Below, in pieces: positions 25,729-37,699 of a stretch of DNA of 64,000 nucleotides. The stretch lies in the NCBI RefSeq assembly GCF_028877475.1, contig NZ_CP113527.1:3589501-3653500 (forward strand), read 5' to 3'. A program made the position numbers and the translations under genes. The stretch's first letter is position 1. Every line of letters starts with the position of its first letter. This DNA comes from Lysinibacillus irui. Lineage in GTDB: Bacteria; Bacillota; Bacilli; Bacillales_A; Planococcaceae. Below the pieces are notes generated by a model. The model did no database searches. It was not told the DNA's origin and saw nothing but the letters and a program-made list of their open reading frames with translations.

Positions 25729-26888
25729 CGCCTTATGGAAATATAGCATTCTTTCTGATTATCGGACTATTATTACTACCAACCATCATACTCGGCTTAC
25801 GTGGCAAATCATCGAAACACTATAATCTATTTGTCTCGTTGATTGTCTTAGCCCTTATTTTTGGTAGCTCATTGAACGGTAGCATTTCGCTCGTATTGTT
25901 TACAGTTTTTCAAGTAGTCCTTATTGTTGGCTACCAACGCTATCGACTCCAGCAAAATAGTGGTATGGTCTTTGTTATCGCTGTGGTATTGTCGATTTTA
26001 CCACTTGTACTTGTGAAGGTACTGCCTATTCTAGGGTTACACCATTTATTTGGCTTCCTTGGTGTGTCTTACATTACCTTCAAAGCTGTACAAATGATTT
26101 TAGAAACCCGAGATGGCTTAATGAAAGAGAACATTTCTGTTGTAGAGCTTGCCTATTTTTTACTGTTCTTTCCTACAGTATCTTCAGGTCCTATTGATCG
26201 TTGGCGACGCTTTACAAAGGATTATCATTCGGTACCATCCGCGGAAGACTATCAAAAGCTGTTATTAAGTGGGATTAACTATATCTTTGTAGGCTTTTTA
26301 TATAAATTTATTTTGGCCTACTTAATTTACAACTACACCCTTATCTACCTGCCAAATCATACGTATAACTATTTAACGCCCTTCCAGGGACAATTAGCGT
26401 ATATGTATATGTATAGCTTTTATTTATTCTTTGATTTTGCTGGCTATAGTGCATTTGCTGTTGGTGTTAGCCGAATAATGGGGATTCAAACACCCATTAA
26501 CTTTAACCGACCATTCGCCAGCCGCAATATTAAAGACTTTTGGAATCGTTGGCATATGAGTCTTTCCTTCTGGTTTAGAGATTATGTCTATATGCGATTC
26601 GTGCTTTGGATGACGAAGAAAAAATGGCTGAAAAATAAATTCGCCATTTCCTATATTGGTTTCTTTTTACTATTCCTTTTAATGGGCATTTGGCATGGCC
26701 TAGAATGGCACTTTGTAGTCTACGGACTCTATCATGCCCTATTAATAGTAAGCTTTGATAAGTTTGAACGCTGGAATAAAAAGCATAAGCGTTGGCCTAA
26801 AAATAAGTGGACACATGCCATTGGCGTATTCATCACTTTTAATGCCGTGTGCTTTGGCTTCTATATTTTTTCTGGCAAATTATTTTAA
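25725..26888 (+). CDS. dltB: D-alanyl transfer membrane acyltransferase DltB
   Basis: A 387-residue MBOAT-family membrane protein with about 10-11 hydrophobic segments. Signatures include FPTVSSGPIDRW, the RNIKDFWNRWHMSLSFWFRD block, and the catalytic histidine region MGIWHGLEWHFVVYGLYH. It moves the D-alanyl group from DltC across the membrane. It follows dltA in translational coupling and precedes dltC by 41 nt. Confidence 0.96.
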   Translation: MTPYGNIAFFLIIGLLLLPTIILGLRGKSSKHYNLFVSLIVLALIFGSSLNGSISLVLFTVFQVVLIVGYQRYRLQQNSGMVFVIAVVLSILPLVLVKVLPILGLHHLFGFLGVSYITFKAVQMILETRDGLMKENISVVELAYFLLFFPTVSSGPIDRWRRFTKDYHSVPSAEDYQKLLLSGINYIFVGFLYKFILAYLIYNYTLIYLPNHTYNYLTPFQGQLAYMYMYSFYLFFDFAGYSAFAVGVSRIMGIQTPINFNRPFASRNIKDFWNRWHMSLSFWFRDYVYMRFVLWMTKKKWLKNKFAISYIGFFLLFLLMGIWHGLEWHFVVYGLYHALLIVSFDKFERWNKKHKRWPKNKWTHAIGVFITFNAVCFGFYIFSGKLF

Positions 26889-26929
26889 CCAAGGGCTAAA
26901 AAAGCCTGTTCAATAAAGGAGAATTATTA

Positions 26930-27163
26930 ATGGATCAACAACAAGTTTTAGAAATGCTAGTCGAGTTATGTGAAGATGAAATTATTGTAGAGAACCCAGA
27001 TATTGATTTATTCGAAGAAGGGCTACTAGACTCTTTCGGAACGATTAATCTATTAGTAGAAATTGAAAATCGATTTAATATTTCTGTGCCAATTACTGAT
27101 TTTAATCGTGAAGAATGGAACACGCCTAATCGCATTGCAGGGAAATTAGCTGAAAGACAATGA
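26930..27163 (+). CDS. dltC: D-alanyl carrier protein DltC
   Basis: A 77-residue acyl-carrier-type protein. Ser35 in GLLDSFGTIN is the phosphopantetheine attachment site. The sequence ends NREEWNTPNRIAGKL, as in other DltC proteins. It accepts D-alanine from DltA and delivers it to DltB. AAAGGAG lies upstream. It overlaps dltD by 4 nt. Confidence 0.96.
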   Translation: MDQQQVLEMLVELCEDEIIVENPDIDLFEEGLLDSFGTINLLVEIENRFNISVPITDFNREEWNTPNRIAGKLAERQ

Positions 27164-28338
27164 TCAAGAAAGGCTTTTTATCTTTATGTATTGCCTTCGC
27201 TCTATTTACTGGCTTTATCTTCTTTCCCAATGCGTGGATCAAGGCATGGATATCGGATGAGGATGTAGAGCAGGCTAAAACAAATATGTCTCCGCTTGTA
27301 TTCCAAGGTACGTATTTACAGGAGCGCATGCTGCAGGAGCCTAATTCCATGCCTTTATATGGCTCCTCAGAATTAAATCGTTTTGATCCCTTCCATCCAT
27401 ATAATTATGCACGAGCAACAGAGGCGCCTTATTCGACCTTTATGGTTGGTCGTGGGGGCATGCAGTCCATTACTCATTTTTTAAATTTTGCTGCACAAGA
27501 GAAAAATTTAAAGGATAAAAAAGTAGTCTTTATTATCTCTCCACAATGGTTTACAGCAAAAGGTATGGGGGAATTTCATTTTTCACCGAATTACTCTATG
27601 CTGCAAGCCTATGATTTAGCTTTTAATGATGAAATGGATGCTAATCTTCGCAAACGTGCCATGGAGCGCCTATTAGAATTTGATACTGTTAAGCGTGATC
27701 GTCTTTTAAAGACTATGTATCAATATCAAATGTCAAACGGTAAGAAAAATCCGATTACTGGTCGTATGGCCATGATAGCAGGGCGTTTTCATAAGGAATT
27801 GCTAGAAAAGAAGGATTTATATTATTCGCTATTCCCACGAAAAGGTCATAAATTAAAAAGTAATGATACCCTTATTGCCAACCAAACCTTTGACCAACAA
27901 GTGCAGGCTGCTGAAGCATATGGCAAAAAACGTGTATCAAATGATTATATGATTGAGAATCGTGCCTATCAGCGACTTGTGAATGCTAATTTCTCCAAGT
28001 TTAAAGGAATGCGCAAGCAAGAGGATTATACGAAATCTCCAGAGTATGAGGATTTTCAGCTTGTGATCGATGTTTTAAAGGATGCTGGTGCTAAGCCATT
28101 ATTCGTGTCCATTCCGGTCAATGGCTATTGGTATGATTATAATGGCTATCCGGAGGAACGTCGTCACCAGTACTACGATAAGATGGCTCAAGTCCTAAAA
28201 GATGCAGATGTTAGCTATGTTGATTTTACAGACCATGAATATGATCCTTATTTTATAATGGATACCATTCATATTGCCTGGAAGGGCTGGGTCTATCTTG
28301 ATCGTGAAATGGACCACCATTGGGCACAGTCAAAATAA
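27160..28338 (+). CDS. dltD: D-alanyl-lipoteichoic acid transfer protein DltD
   Basis: A 392-residue protein with one N-terminal membrane anchor (about 5-25) and an SGNH-hydrolase-like extracellular domain. The catalytic serine lies in YGSSELNRFDPFHP and the Asp/His pair in MDTIHIAWKGW near the C-terminus. It completes transfer of D-alanine to teichoic acid outside the membrane. Last gene of dltXABCD, followed by a strong terminator. Confidence 0.95.
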   Translation: MIKKGFLSLCIAFALFTGFIFFPNAWIKAWISDEDVEQAKTNMSPLVFQGTYLQERMLQEPNSMPLYGSSELNRFDPFHPYNYARATEAPYSTFMVGRGGMQSITHFLNFAAQEKNLKDKKVVFIISPQWFTAKGMGEFHFSPNYSMLQAYDLAFNDEMDANLRKRAMERLLEFDTVKRDRLLKTMYQYQMSNGKKNPITGRMAMIAGRFHKELLEKKDLYYSLFPRKGHKLKSNDTLIANQTFDQQVQAAEAYGKKRVSNDYMIENRAYQRLVNANFSKFKGMRKQEDYTKSPEYEDFQLVIDVLKDAGAKPLFVSIPVNGYWYDYNGYPEERRHQYYDKMAQVLKDADVSYVDFTDHEYDPYFIMDTIHIAWKGWVYLDREMDHHWAQSK

Positions 28339-28345
28339 ACACGAA

Positions 28346-28378
28346 GGACAGTCTAAAAATAATAGACTGTCCTTTTCC
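28346..28378 (+). terminator. Terminator of the dlt operon
   Basis: GGACAGTCTA pairs with TAGACTGTCC around AAAATAA and is followed by TTTTCC. It lies between convergent genes. Confidence 0.88.
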
Positions 28379-29200
28379 TTATCGCAATATCCCTTTGACG
28401 TAGAGTGCCATTTGGTCACTGACATCGCTTAGTTTTTCAATAGCCTCGCTAAATTGTTGTACAAGTTCCGACTGTTCGTTAGAAGCGGCTTCAATTTGCT
28501 CCATACTTTCCATAAGAGATTGAACATTACTCGTAATGGTTTTCAGGGAGCTTTCAATTTGTTCTGTTGCAGTAGCAGTCTCACTAGAAAGCTTTCGTAC
28601 TTCCTGAGCTACGATATTAAATCCTGCCCCGTACTGCCCAGCACGTGCGGCTTCAATAGAGGCATTTAACCCTAGTAAATTGGTTTGTCTGGAAATCGTT
28701 TTAATAAAATCTGTTACCTCATTTGAACGAGAAGAATTTTCGAGAGCATGTCGAGATTTCTCTGTAATGGTTTCACTCGTTGCTGACAATTCTTCGGAAT
28801 GGGCAGCGAAAGTATGTATTTTTAGTTGTAGCTCTTGAATAACAGCTTGTAGGCTGTCCATAAAGCCCTCCACTTTTTCTTGAGCATCTAATGGAAACAG
28901 TAAGCTTAATACAGCTACCACTTTGCCCTGTTCACGCACAGGATAAAGCTCACTATTCATCGGAATCCCAAAATACTCTTTCGGAATGCTACGCTTTAAT
29001 ATTTCCCCTCTTGCAACACGACGAAAATCCGGTGAATCCTCCGCTAATGAACCGATTTGTAAGTTCGTTTGAACCCTCGTTCCCTCCAAAACAAAAAGCG
29101 TTTCCCTTCCTTCTGCACTTGTAATGGTTATCGCAATTTCTTTGTTAAAGATTTCATGAAAAATCGGTAAAGTCTCTTCTAATGATTGTATAATCCCCAT
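28379..29200 (-). CDS. Soluble methyl-accepting chemotaxis-type protein (YfmS-like)
   Basis: A 273-residue protein without membrane segments. Residues 1-110 form a sensory region, and 130-273 a short MCP signalling domain with the conserved hairpin tip [20 protein letters not shown] and [15 protein letters not shown]. It has the size and layout of the cytoplasmic B. subtilis receptor YfmS. It should bind CheW/CheA and respond to an internal signal not evident from sequence. It is a single-gene unit between the dlt and eno terminators. Confidence 0.85.
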   Translation of the reverse strand: MGIIQSLEETLPIFHEIFNKEIAITITSAEGRETLFVLEGTRVQTNLQIGSLAEDSPDFRRVARGEILKRSIPKEYFGIPMNSELYPVREQGKVVAVLSLLFPLDAQEKVEGFMDSLQAVIQELQLKIHTFAAHSEELSATSETITEKSRHALENSSRSNEVTDFIKTISRQTNLLGLNASIEAARAGQYGAGFNIVAQEVRKLSSETATATEQIESSLKTITSNVQSLMESMEQIEAASNEQSELVQQFSEAIEKLSDVSDQMALYVKGILR

Positions 29201-29273
29201 AACCCTTCCCCCTCTATTTTTCTTTATTATACTTGACTGCTTGGGGTAAACATACTTCTTTTTAAAACATAAT

Positions 29274-29312
29274 AAAATACCTCAAAGTATGAACATACTT
29301 TGAGGTATTTTT
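29274..29312 (-). terminator. Terminator of the glycolytic operon (after eno)
   Basis: AAATACCTCAAAGTATG pairs with CATACTTTGAGGTATTT around a 2-4 nt loop, with T-rich sequence on both sides; it can work in either direction. Confidence 0.9.
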
Positions 29313-29318
29313 TGTCTA

Positions 29319-32147
<2,829 letters not shown>

Positions 32148-32155
<8 letters not shown>

Positions 32156-32909
32156 TTGCTGCCGCCTCCAATAATGTTAAATAAGATTCTGGTTGTAAGC
32201 TTGCTCCACCAACTAAAGCACCATCAATATGTTCTTTTGCTAAAAGCTCCTGAATGTTGTCAGGCTTCACACTGCCACCATATTGAATGCGAACAGCATT
32301 CGCCGTTTCAGCATCATACAGCTCTTCGATAACTGCTCGAATGGCTCCACATACTTGATTTGCATCATCTGCAGTAGCAGTTTTACCAGTTCCAATCGCC
32401 CAAATCGGTTCATAGGCAATGACCATATGCTCTATTTGCTGTGCTTCAAACCCAGCCAGTGCCGCTTTAATCTGACCTGCCACCTTTTGTTCTGTTGTGC
32501 CAGCTTCACGTTCTTCTAGTGTTTCACCACAGCAAATAATTGGTACGATGCTATGTGCGAGTGCCGCTACTACCTTCTTATTAATAGCGTCATCTGTTTC
32601 ATTGTAGTATTCACGACGTTCTGAATGTCCTAAAATGACATAATCTACTTCTACACTTGCAAGCTGTGCTGGGCTAATTTCACCAGTAAAGGCCCCTTCA
32701 TTTTCATAGTGCATTGTTTGAGCGCCAATCGCTAATTCTGATTCGCTTGCAACCTGCACAAGTGTAGGTAGGTAAAGAGCTGGTGCGCAAACAACAGCAT
32801 CTACTTTCTCATTAGAAGGGAGTTTATCCTGCACTGCATCTACAAACTGAATAGCTTCCTCAAATGTTTTAAACATTTTCCAGTTACCTGCAATAATTGG
32901 TTTACGCAT
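32148..32909 (-). CDS. tpiA: Triosephosphate isomerase
   Basis: A 253-residue TIM-barrel enzyme. Motifs: AGNWKMFKT near the N-terminus (Asn/Lys of the site), ILGHSERR with the catalytic histidine, [17 protein letters not shown] with the catalytic glutamate and loop 6, and [10 protein letters not shown]. The third of three consecutive ATG codons (32909) is best spaced from GGAGG. It lies between pgk (28 nt) and gpmI (overlap). Confidence 0.97.
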
Positions 32910-32937
32910 CATCATGCCTCCGATATGTTTAGTTCGC

Positions 32938-34122
32938 TTATTTATCGTTTAGTGCTACAATTCCTGGAAGCTCTTTGCCTTCCATTAATTCTAGGGAAGC
33001 ACCGCCACCTGTAGAAATGTGATCCATTTTGTCCGCCACTTCAAACTTTTCAACAGCAGCTGCTGAATCACCACCACCGATCACTGTATAGCCTGTTGTT
33101 GCCGCCATTGCATCGGCAACTGTTTTTGTACCGTTTGCAAATTTATCCATTTCGAAGACACCCATTGGACCATTCCAAATGATTAATTTAGAGTTTTTAA
33201 TCACTTCTGCATAGTGAGCAGCCGTTTTTGGTCCAATATCTAGACCCATCCAATCAGCTGGAATAGCGTCTACATCAACGATTTGTGTTTCTGCATCTTG
33301 TGAGAATTCATTGGCAACGACAGCGTCGATTGGCATATGTAATTGCACGCCTTTTGCTTTTGCTTTTTCAATGAAAGATTTAGCTAGCTCGATTTTATCT
33401 TCTTCTAACAAGGATTTACCGATATCGTGCCCTTGTGCCTTGATAAATGTAAATGATAAACCACCACCGATAATTAAGTGATCTACTTTTTCTAATAGGC
33501 TTTCAATTACGCCAATTTTATCTTTTACTTTAGCACCACCGATAATTGCAGTAAATGGATGCTCAGGGTTAGATAAAGCTTTTCCTAATACATCTAATTC
33601 CTTTTGCATAAGGAAACCAGAGACAGCTGGAATATGCTTAGCAATCCCTTCTGTAGAAGCATGTGCACGGTGAGCTGCACCGAAAGCATCATTGACATAA
33701 ATATCCGCTAGCTGAGCAAATTGCTGTGCTAATGCTGGATCATTTTTCTCTTCCCCTGCATGGAAGCGAACATTTTCAAGAAGAAGGATGTCTCCATCCT
33801 GCATGTTTGCAACGGCTTCTTCCACCGCTTGCCCAATAGATTCTTCAAGCTTCATAACAGGCTTGCCCATTAATTCAGCTAAGCGAATACCAACAGCTGT
33901 TAAACGCATGTCTTCTTTTACTTCACCCTTTGGACGACCTAAGTGAGAAGCTAAAATAACTTTCGCACCCTGCTCTACTAAATACTTTATTGTAGGAATA
34001 GCTGCACGAATACGTGTTTCGTCGGTAATGGCGCCATCTGCCATTGGAACATTAAAATCTACACGTACAAAAACGCGTTTACCCTTAACATCAATATCTT
34101 TCATTGTCTTCTTATTTAACAT
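32938..34122 (-). CDS. pgk: Phosphoglycerate kinase
   Basis: A 394-residue kinase. I use the ATG at 34122 ([11 protein letters not shown]), preceded by GAAGGGAG; the longer frame adds 18 unlikely residues. Motifs: [21 protein letters not shown], the hinge region ending in [20 protein letters not shown], and the nucleotide loop [10 protein letters not shown]. It makes ATP from 1,3-bisphosphoglycerate. It is separated from gap by about 550 nt that include a strong terminator, so it may be expressed both by read-through and from a separate promoter. Confidence 0.98.
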   Translation of the reverse strand: MLNKKTMKDIDVKGKRVFVRVDFNVPMADGAITDETRIRAAIPTIKYLVEQGAKVILASHLGRPKGEVKEDMRLTAVGIRLAELMGKPVMKLEESIGQAVEEAVANMQDGDILLLENVRFHAGEEKNDPALAQQFAQLADIYVNDAFGAAHRAHASTEGIAKHIPAVSGFLMQKELDVLGKALSNPEHPFTAIIGGAKVKDKIGVIESLLEKVDHLIIGGGLSFTFIKAQGHDIGKSLLEEDKIELAKSFIEKAKAKGVQLHMPIDAVVANEFSQDAETQIVDVDAIPADWMGLDIGPKTAAHYAEVIKNSKLIIWNGPMGVFEMDKFANGTKTVADAMAATTGYTVIGGGDSAAAVEKFEVADKMDHISTGGGASLELMEGKELPGIVALNDK

Positions 34123-34338
34123 GAAGAAACTCCCTTCAAAGTTTGTTTTAGTTTTACATCCTTGTGTTTTACCCATCTTGGCTCCACACCATGCTTACTA
34201 AATTGAAAAGGCATGTTGATACTTTTTCGATCATCATCTACGAGCATTGAATTCTTCAACTTTTGATAATGAACCCTAATACTTGTTTTTATAGTAGCAA
34301 AAGTTACTTACTATGTCTTGCAATTCACCATGTATCAA

Positions 34339-34488
34339 TTACGCCTCAGTCATAATTGCATCCAGATTTTTTTGAGCTTGCTCGGAAAGCTCCTCTTCAA
34401 AATCTGTGACATCCGCTGGGGCCATTATCTTGATTTTAGTCGGTGTTTGGACACCTACTGAATCGAAGTGAACCATTTGCACATTCAT
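34339..34488 (-). CDS. Possible small acidic protein, unrecognised
   Basis: A 49-codon frame from the ATG at 34488, part of a longer open frame that starts inside the gap terminator. The product would begin MNVQMVHFDSVGVQ and end with an acidic, Ala/Glu/Gln-rich segment (TDFEEELSEQAQ). Only a weak ribosome-binding site is visible. I do not recognise it. It could be a leader peptide or simply chance; the composition of the C-terminal half looks protein-like. Confidence 0.3.
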   Translation of the reverse strand: MNVQMVHFDSVGVQTPTKIKIMAPADVTDFEEELSEQAQKNLDAIMTEA

Positions 34489-34529
34489 TTCACCATCTAT
34501 AGAGGTGGCTGCTTTCTGCTGAATCAAGA

Positions 34530-34564
34530 TAAAAAAGGGAGTAAGGGTAAAATCCCTTACTCCC
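34530..34564 (-). terminator. Terminator after gap
   Basis: On the minus strand GGGAGTAAGGG pairs perfectly with CCCTTACTCCC and is followed by seven T residues. It lies about 108 nt after the gap stop. Confidence 0.92.
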
Positions 34565-34671
34565 ATTACCCTTGTATATTATATCTATTGGATATTATAA
34601 AGGCTATACTTTTTGTGCATAAAAAGCCGTAATATGTCACACTTTTTACTCAAAATGTCGAAATATGATAC

Positions 34672-35688
34672 TTATTTATGGTTTAATCCTTGTTCAGCAA
34701 TGTATAAAGCTAAGTCCATTAAGCGAGTAGAGTAACCAATTTCGTTATCGTACCAAGCTAGTACTTTCACCATTTTATTTTCTAAAACCATTGTTGAAAG
34801 ACCATCTACTGTAGATGAATGATGGTTACCATTATAATCAATAGAAACTAATGGTAGCTCATTGTAGCCTAAAATGCCTTTTAATTCATTTTCAGAAGCT
34901 TCTTTTAATACTTCGTTAATCGATTCTCTTGTTACATCTGCTTTTAGTTCTACAACTAAGTCCACACAAGATACGTTAGGTGTTGGCACACGCATAGAGA
35001 AGCCATCTAACTTACCTTTTAATTGTGGTAATACTTTTGAAACAGCTACTGCTGCACCAGTTGTTGTTGGAATCATAGACACCGCACCAGCACGTGCACG
35101 ACGTGGATCAGAGTGTGGGAAGTCAAGGATACGTTGGTCATTTGTATAAGAGTGAATTGTTGTCATCATACCGCGTTCAATACCAAATTTCTCATCTAAC
35201 ACTTTAGCTACTGGTGCAAGACAGTTTGTTGTACAAGAAGCATTGGAGATCACATCATCAGTTGCTGGGTTATAGTCCTCATGGTTTACACCTATAACAA
35301 ATGTAGGCATTGCCCCTTTAGCTGGTGCAGATAGAATAGCTTTTTTAGCACCTGCTTCAATGTGCTTTCCTACTTCCTCCATTGAACGGAAACGTCCTGT
35401 ACATTCAAGAACTACGTCTACACCTAATTCGCCCCATGGTAATTGTGCTGGATCTTTTTCAGCATATACTTTTACGCGTCGACCATTTACTACGAAAGAA
35501 TCTTCATCTGCATTGACTTCAGCATCATAGATACCGTGTACTGAATCATATTTCAATAAGTGTGCAAGCTGACCAGCATCTGTTAAGTCATTGACAGCCA
35601 CTACTTCGAATTCATCATGCTTCATTGCCTCACGAAATACTAAACGTCCAATACGTCCAAATCCATTAATCGCTAATTTTAATGCCAT
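34672..35688 (-). CDS. gap: Glyceraldehyde-3-phosphate dehydrogenase (glycolytic, type I)
   Basis: A 338-residue enzyme. The ATG at 35688 (MALKLAINGFGRIGR) follows TTGGAGG. The catalytic cysteine is in SNASCTTNCLAP, the histidine in TIHSYTNDQ; NAD-binding residues follow NDLTDA. It is the glycolytic GapA type because it follows cggR directly. A perfect hairpin lies in the cggR-gap spacer. Confidence 0.98.
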   Translation of the reverse strand: MALKLAINGFGRIGRLVFREAMKHDEFEVVAVNDLTDAGQLAHLLKYDSVHGIYDAEVNADEDSFVVNGRRVKVYAEKDPAQLPWGELGVDVVLECTGRFRSMEEVGKHIEAGAKKAILSAPAKGAMPTFVIGVNHEDYNPATDDVISNASCTTNCLAPVAKVLDEKFGIERGMMTTIHSYTNDQRILDFPHSDPRRARAGAVSMIPTTTGAAVAVSKVLPQLKGKLDGFSMRVPTPNVSCVDLVVELKADVTRESINEVLKEASENELKGILGYNELPLVSIDYNGNHHSSTVDGLSTMVLENKMVKVLAWYDNEIGYSTRLMDLALYIAEQGLNHK

Positions 35689-35759
35689 TGTTAATTCCTC
35701 CAATAATGTGTATTGTCTGTCCCTAATAGTAGGAACATTAAATTTGTTTTATGCTCATT

Positions 35760-35783
35760 CAAAAAGTGTTCCAACACTTTTTG
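35760..35783 (-). promoter_or_regulatory. Perfect hairpin in the cggR-gap spacer
   Basis: CAAAAAGTGTT and AACACTTTTTG are perfect inverted repeats with a 2-nt centre. It lies 32 nt after the cggR stop and about 70 nt before gap. In B. subtilis the cggR-gapA transcript is cleaved near here and a 5' stem-loop stabilises gapA mRNA; this hairpin is a good counterpart. Confidence 0.6.
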
Positions 35784-35814
35784 AGATCGAGTGACATGTT
35801 TGATATGATCCCCA

Positions 35815-36855
35815 TCATCGATGGTTATTTTCTAAATTAGCAGCAATTGCTTTTGCAGCTGCTTCATCTGTTATAAAGATTGTTTGCTTTGGCGCCACTT
35901 TAAAATAAGAAAGCATGGCATTGACTTTTTGTTTTCCTGCAGCCACTGCAATGACTTGCTGACTGTTTTGAACCTGCTCAAGTTGAATACCAATCGTGCG
36001 GATACGATGCACGATTTCTCCTTCAGCATTAAAGTAATAGCCAAATGCCTCACTGACAGCGCCTTTTTCCTCTAAAATTCGCAAATCCTCAGGAGATGAA
36101 TTACGACGAATGGCCATTTCCTCTGCTGAGCCGATCCCATGAATGACACAATCTGCTTGATCATAAAATGCCATCATTTCTGTTACCATCGGCTCTGTCA
36201 ACATCGCTTGATAAGCCTGCTCACTTAAATGCTCTGGTAAGAATAAAGTGCGGTACTGTGTTTCCATTTGCATAGCAAAGGTTGCAACAAGTGTATTGGC
36301 CTGCATTTGCATTTCATGTCCAATTCCTCCCCGTGCAGCAACAAAAGTTATCTTCTTTTGAAGATCCACAGGATGCAAAAATTGTGCAAGAGAGGCAACG
36401 GATTTCCCACCAGTGACAGCTACTATTTGCCCATCAAAAGCTGAGGACATAAATTGAAGTGCTGCTTCTTTGCCAAGCAAGGATAGGATTGTATCGTCTT
36501 CATTATAGTCACCAGGAACAACGACAACACGATGGATACCGAAATGTTGTTCGAGCTTTTTAGCAAGCTGAGTTAAACCAGACCATTCATAAACAATAGC
36601 TCTTAGTTTCTCAATAACAATTTCTCCATCTTCTGTACATACCATACCCGACTTTTGCGAATCTATTAACCCTTGTTCACGTAAAATATCTGTTTCTTTA
36701 CGAATTTCTCTTTCTGTCATTTTCAATGAATCAGCAAGTGTGCGTCGTCCGATTGGCTGCATAAGTTGAACGGCTTGCAAAATTCGATACCTTGATTGCA
36801 GAAGCGGATACATTTCAGGAAGTAGCCTTTGCTGCGCCTCTGGAACAGTTAACAT
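35815..36855 (-). CDS. cggR: Central glycolytic genes regulator CggR
   Basis: A 346-residue SorC/DeoR-type repressor. Residues about 25-85 form the winged helix (RRTLADSLKMTEREIRKETD). The effector domain carries VVVPGDYNEDDTILSLLG, VAVTGGKSVASLA, FVAARGGIGHEMQMQAN and GIGSAEEMAIRR. CggR represses its own operon until fructose-1,6-bisphosphate accumulates. Start ATG has GGGAG upstream. Promoter and two GTGGGA operators lie just upstream, so autoregulation is well supported. Confidence 0.95.
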   Translation of the reverse strand: MLTVPEAQQRLLPEMYPLLQSRYRILQAVQLMQPIGRRTLADSLKMTEREIRKETDILREQGLIDSQKSGMVCTEDGEIVIEKLRAIVYEWSGLTQLAKKLEQHFGIHRVVVVPGDYNEDDTILSLLGKEAALQFMSSAFDGQIVAVTGGKSVASLAQFLHPVDLQKKITFVAARGGIGHEMQMQANTLVATFAMQMETQYRTLFLPEHLSEQAYQAMLTEPMVTEMMAFYDQADCVIHGIGSAEEMAIRRNSSPEDLRILEEKGAVSEAFGYYFNAEGEIVHRIRTIGIQLEQVQNSQQVIAVAAGKQKVNAMLSYFKVAPKQTIFITDEAAAKAIAANLENNHR

Positions 36856-36895
36856 ATTTATCTACTCCCTTATCAATAGTTGTGGGTTATTTTTC

Positions 36896-36922
36896 ATCCC
36901 ACTATATTATTTTGTGTCCCAC
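36896..36922 (-). promoter_or_regulatory. Candidate CggR operator
   Basis: On the minus strand GTGGGAC (36916-36922) and GTGGGAT (36896-36902), a direct repeat 20 bp apart, directly downstream of the promoter. The B. subtilis operator is likewise a tandem CGGGAC-type repeat about two helical turns apart just after the start site. Confidence 0.65.
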
Positions 36923-36932
36923 TTATGATTTT

Positions 36933-36961
36933 ATTATAATATGCATTTTTTTAAAGCGCAA
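36933..36961 (-). promoter_or_regulatory. Promoter of the cggR operon
   Basis: On the minus strand TTGCGC (36956-36961), 17 nt, TATAAT (36933-36938). Transcription would start near 36926, at the edge of the first operator repeat. Confidence 0.7.
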
Positions 36962-36982
36962 GTAATTGTCTAGTTTTGGATG

Positions 36983-37023
36983 AAAAAAAGTCCCATAGCC
37001 AATAAAAACGGCTACGAGACTTT
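36983..37023 (-). terminator. Terminator of the 40-residue protein gene
   Basis: On the minus strand AAAGTCTCGTAGCC pairs with GGCTATGGGACTTT and is followed by a T-run. Confidence 0.85.
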
Positions 37024-37030
37024 GGGGAAC

Positions 37031-37153
37031 TTATTTTGTGAAAGATAAAATTGCGTTTTTCTTAAATCCTTCTAAAGCTTTTGTTGCTTCATTTTTATTC
37101 GTAAATTCAAAAATTCGAACATCCTTTTTCTCAAAAACTGTAATAACCCACAT
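37031..37153 (-). CDS. Conserved-type small protein, 40 residues
   Basis: A 40-codon gene starting MWVITVFEKKDVRIFEF and ending AILSFTK. GGGAG lies 8 nt before the ATG and a good terminator follows the stop, so it looks like a real single-gene unit. It resembles a family of short hypothetical proteins that I recall from Bacillus genomes, with an N-terminal beta-hairpin (MWVITVFE, VRIFEFTN) and a helix (NEATKALEGF). No function is known. A candidate cre site and further palindromes lie upstream. Confidence 0.75.
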   Translation of the reverse strand: MWVITVFEKKDVRIFEFTNKNEATKALEGFKKNAILSFTK

Positions 37154-37291
37154 TGTAAAATCTCCCTTCACATCATCCATTTTTGTAATATAACAACCAC
37201 TAAAACCTGTGATACATTTGATTAACTGTTTTATAACAACTTCTTACTTGATACCTATTCTACTCCGATTTTTATGAAAAGAAAGTCTAAT

Positions 37292-37338
37292 GTGAAGGTC
37301 TTCACAAACTGTTCAATTTCAAAACGCTTTCATTGAAC
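37292..37338. promoter_or_regulatory. Candidate cre site nested in inverted repeats
   Basis: On the minus strand TGAAAGCGTTTTGA (37319-37332) fits the cre consensus except for one position. It sits inside a perfect inverted repeat GTTCAAT/ATTGAAC (37311-37338), and GTGAAG/CTTCAC (37292-37305) lies next to it. These are 140-185 bp upstream of the 40-residue gene. Confidence 0.5.
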
Positions 37339-37414
37339 AATTTGTGAATTGTGTGAATTACAGCTAACATTCTAGTCATTTTTACCGTTAATAACTCTTT
37401 ATACGTTTGGTAAC

Positions 37415-37648
37415 TTAACTGCCTAATTGCTCCATTAACGTGGCATAATCTAAATGACCATACTGGATGACAACACCATCTTTTTCAACTACGGGAATCA
37501 TTAGCATATATTTTTCATGTATGAAATCATCCTGTTCAATATCGATCATATCAATTTCGAATGGAACATCTTCCTGAACAAGCTTTAATGTTTGCAACCC
37601 CTCTACACATAATGGACAATTGGCTCGACTAAAAAATTTTACAATCAT
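37415..37648 (-). CDS. Glutaredoxin-like thiol protein
   Basis: A 77-residue thioredoxin-fold protein of the DUF836/glutaredoxin-like group. The ATG at 37648 opens MIVKFFSRANCPLC and follows GGGAGGTG. The redox motif is CPLC (residues 11-14), and the cis-proline is in MIPVVEKDG, followed by the GHLDYATLM segment. It probably reduces or shuttles disulfides in the cytoplasm; the partner is unknown. It lies 51 nt downstream of the EamA gene on the same strand and may share its transcript. Confidence 0.8.
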   Translation of the reverse strand: MIVKFFSRANCPLCVEGLQTLKLVQEDVPFEIDMIDIEQDDFIHEKYMLMIPVVEKDGVVIQYGHLDYATLMEQLGS

Positions 37649-37699
37649 GAATAGCACCTCCCACTCTATTATAAACAAAAGTGTGATAAAGAAATGCTT

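Larger units (their letters stand above)
34123..34671. other. Unusually long pgk-gap intergenic region
   Basis: About 550 nt. It holds the gap terminator (34537-34564), a doubtful 49-codon reading frame (34339-34488), and about 215 nt of AT-rich sequence before pgk where I see no sure promoter or other motif. Confidence 0.5.
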
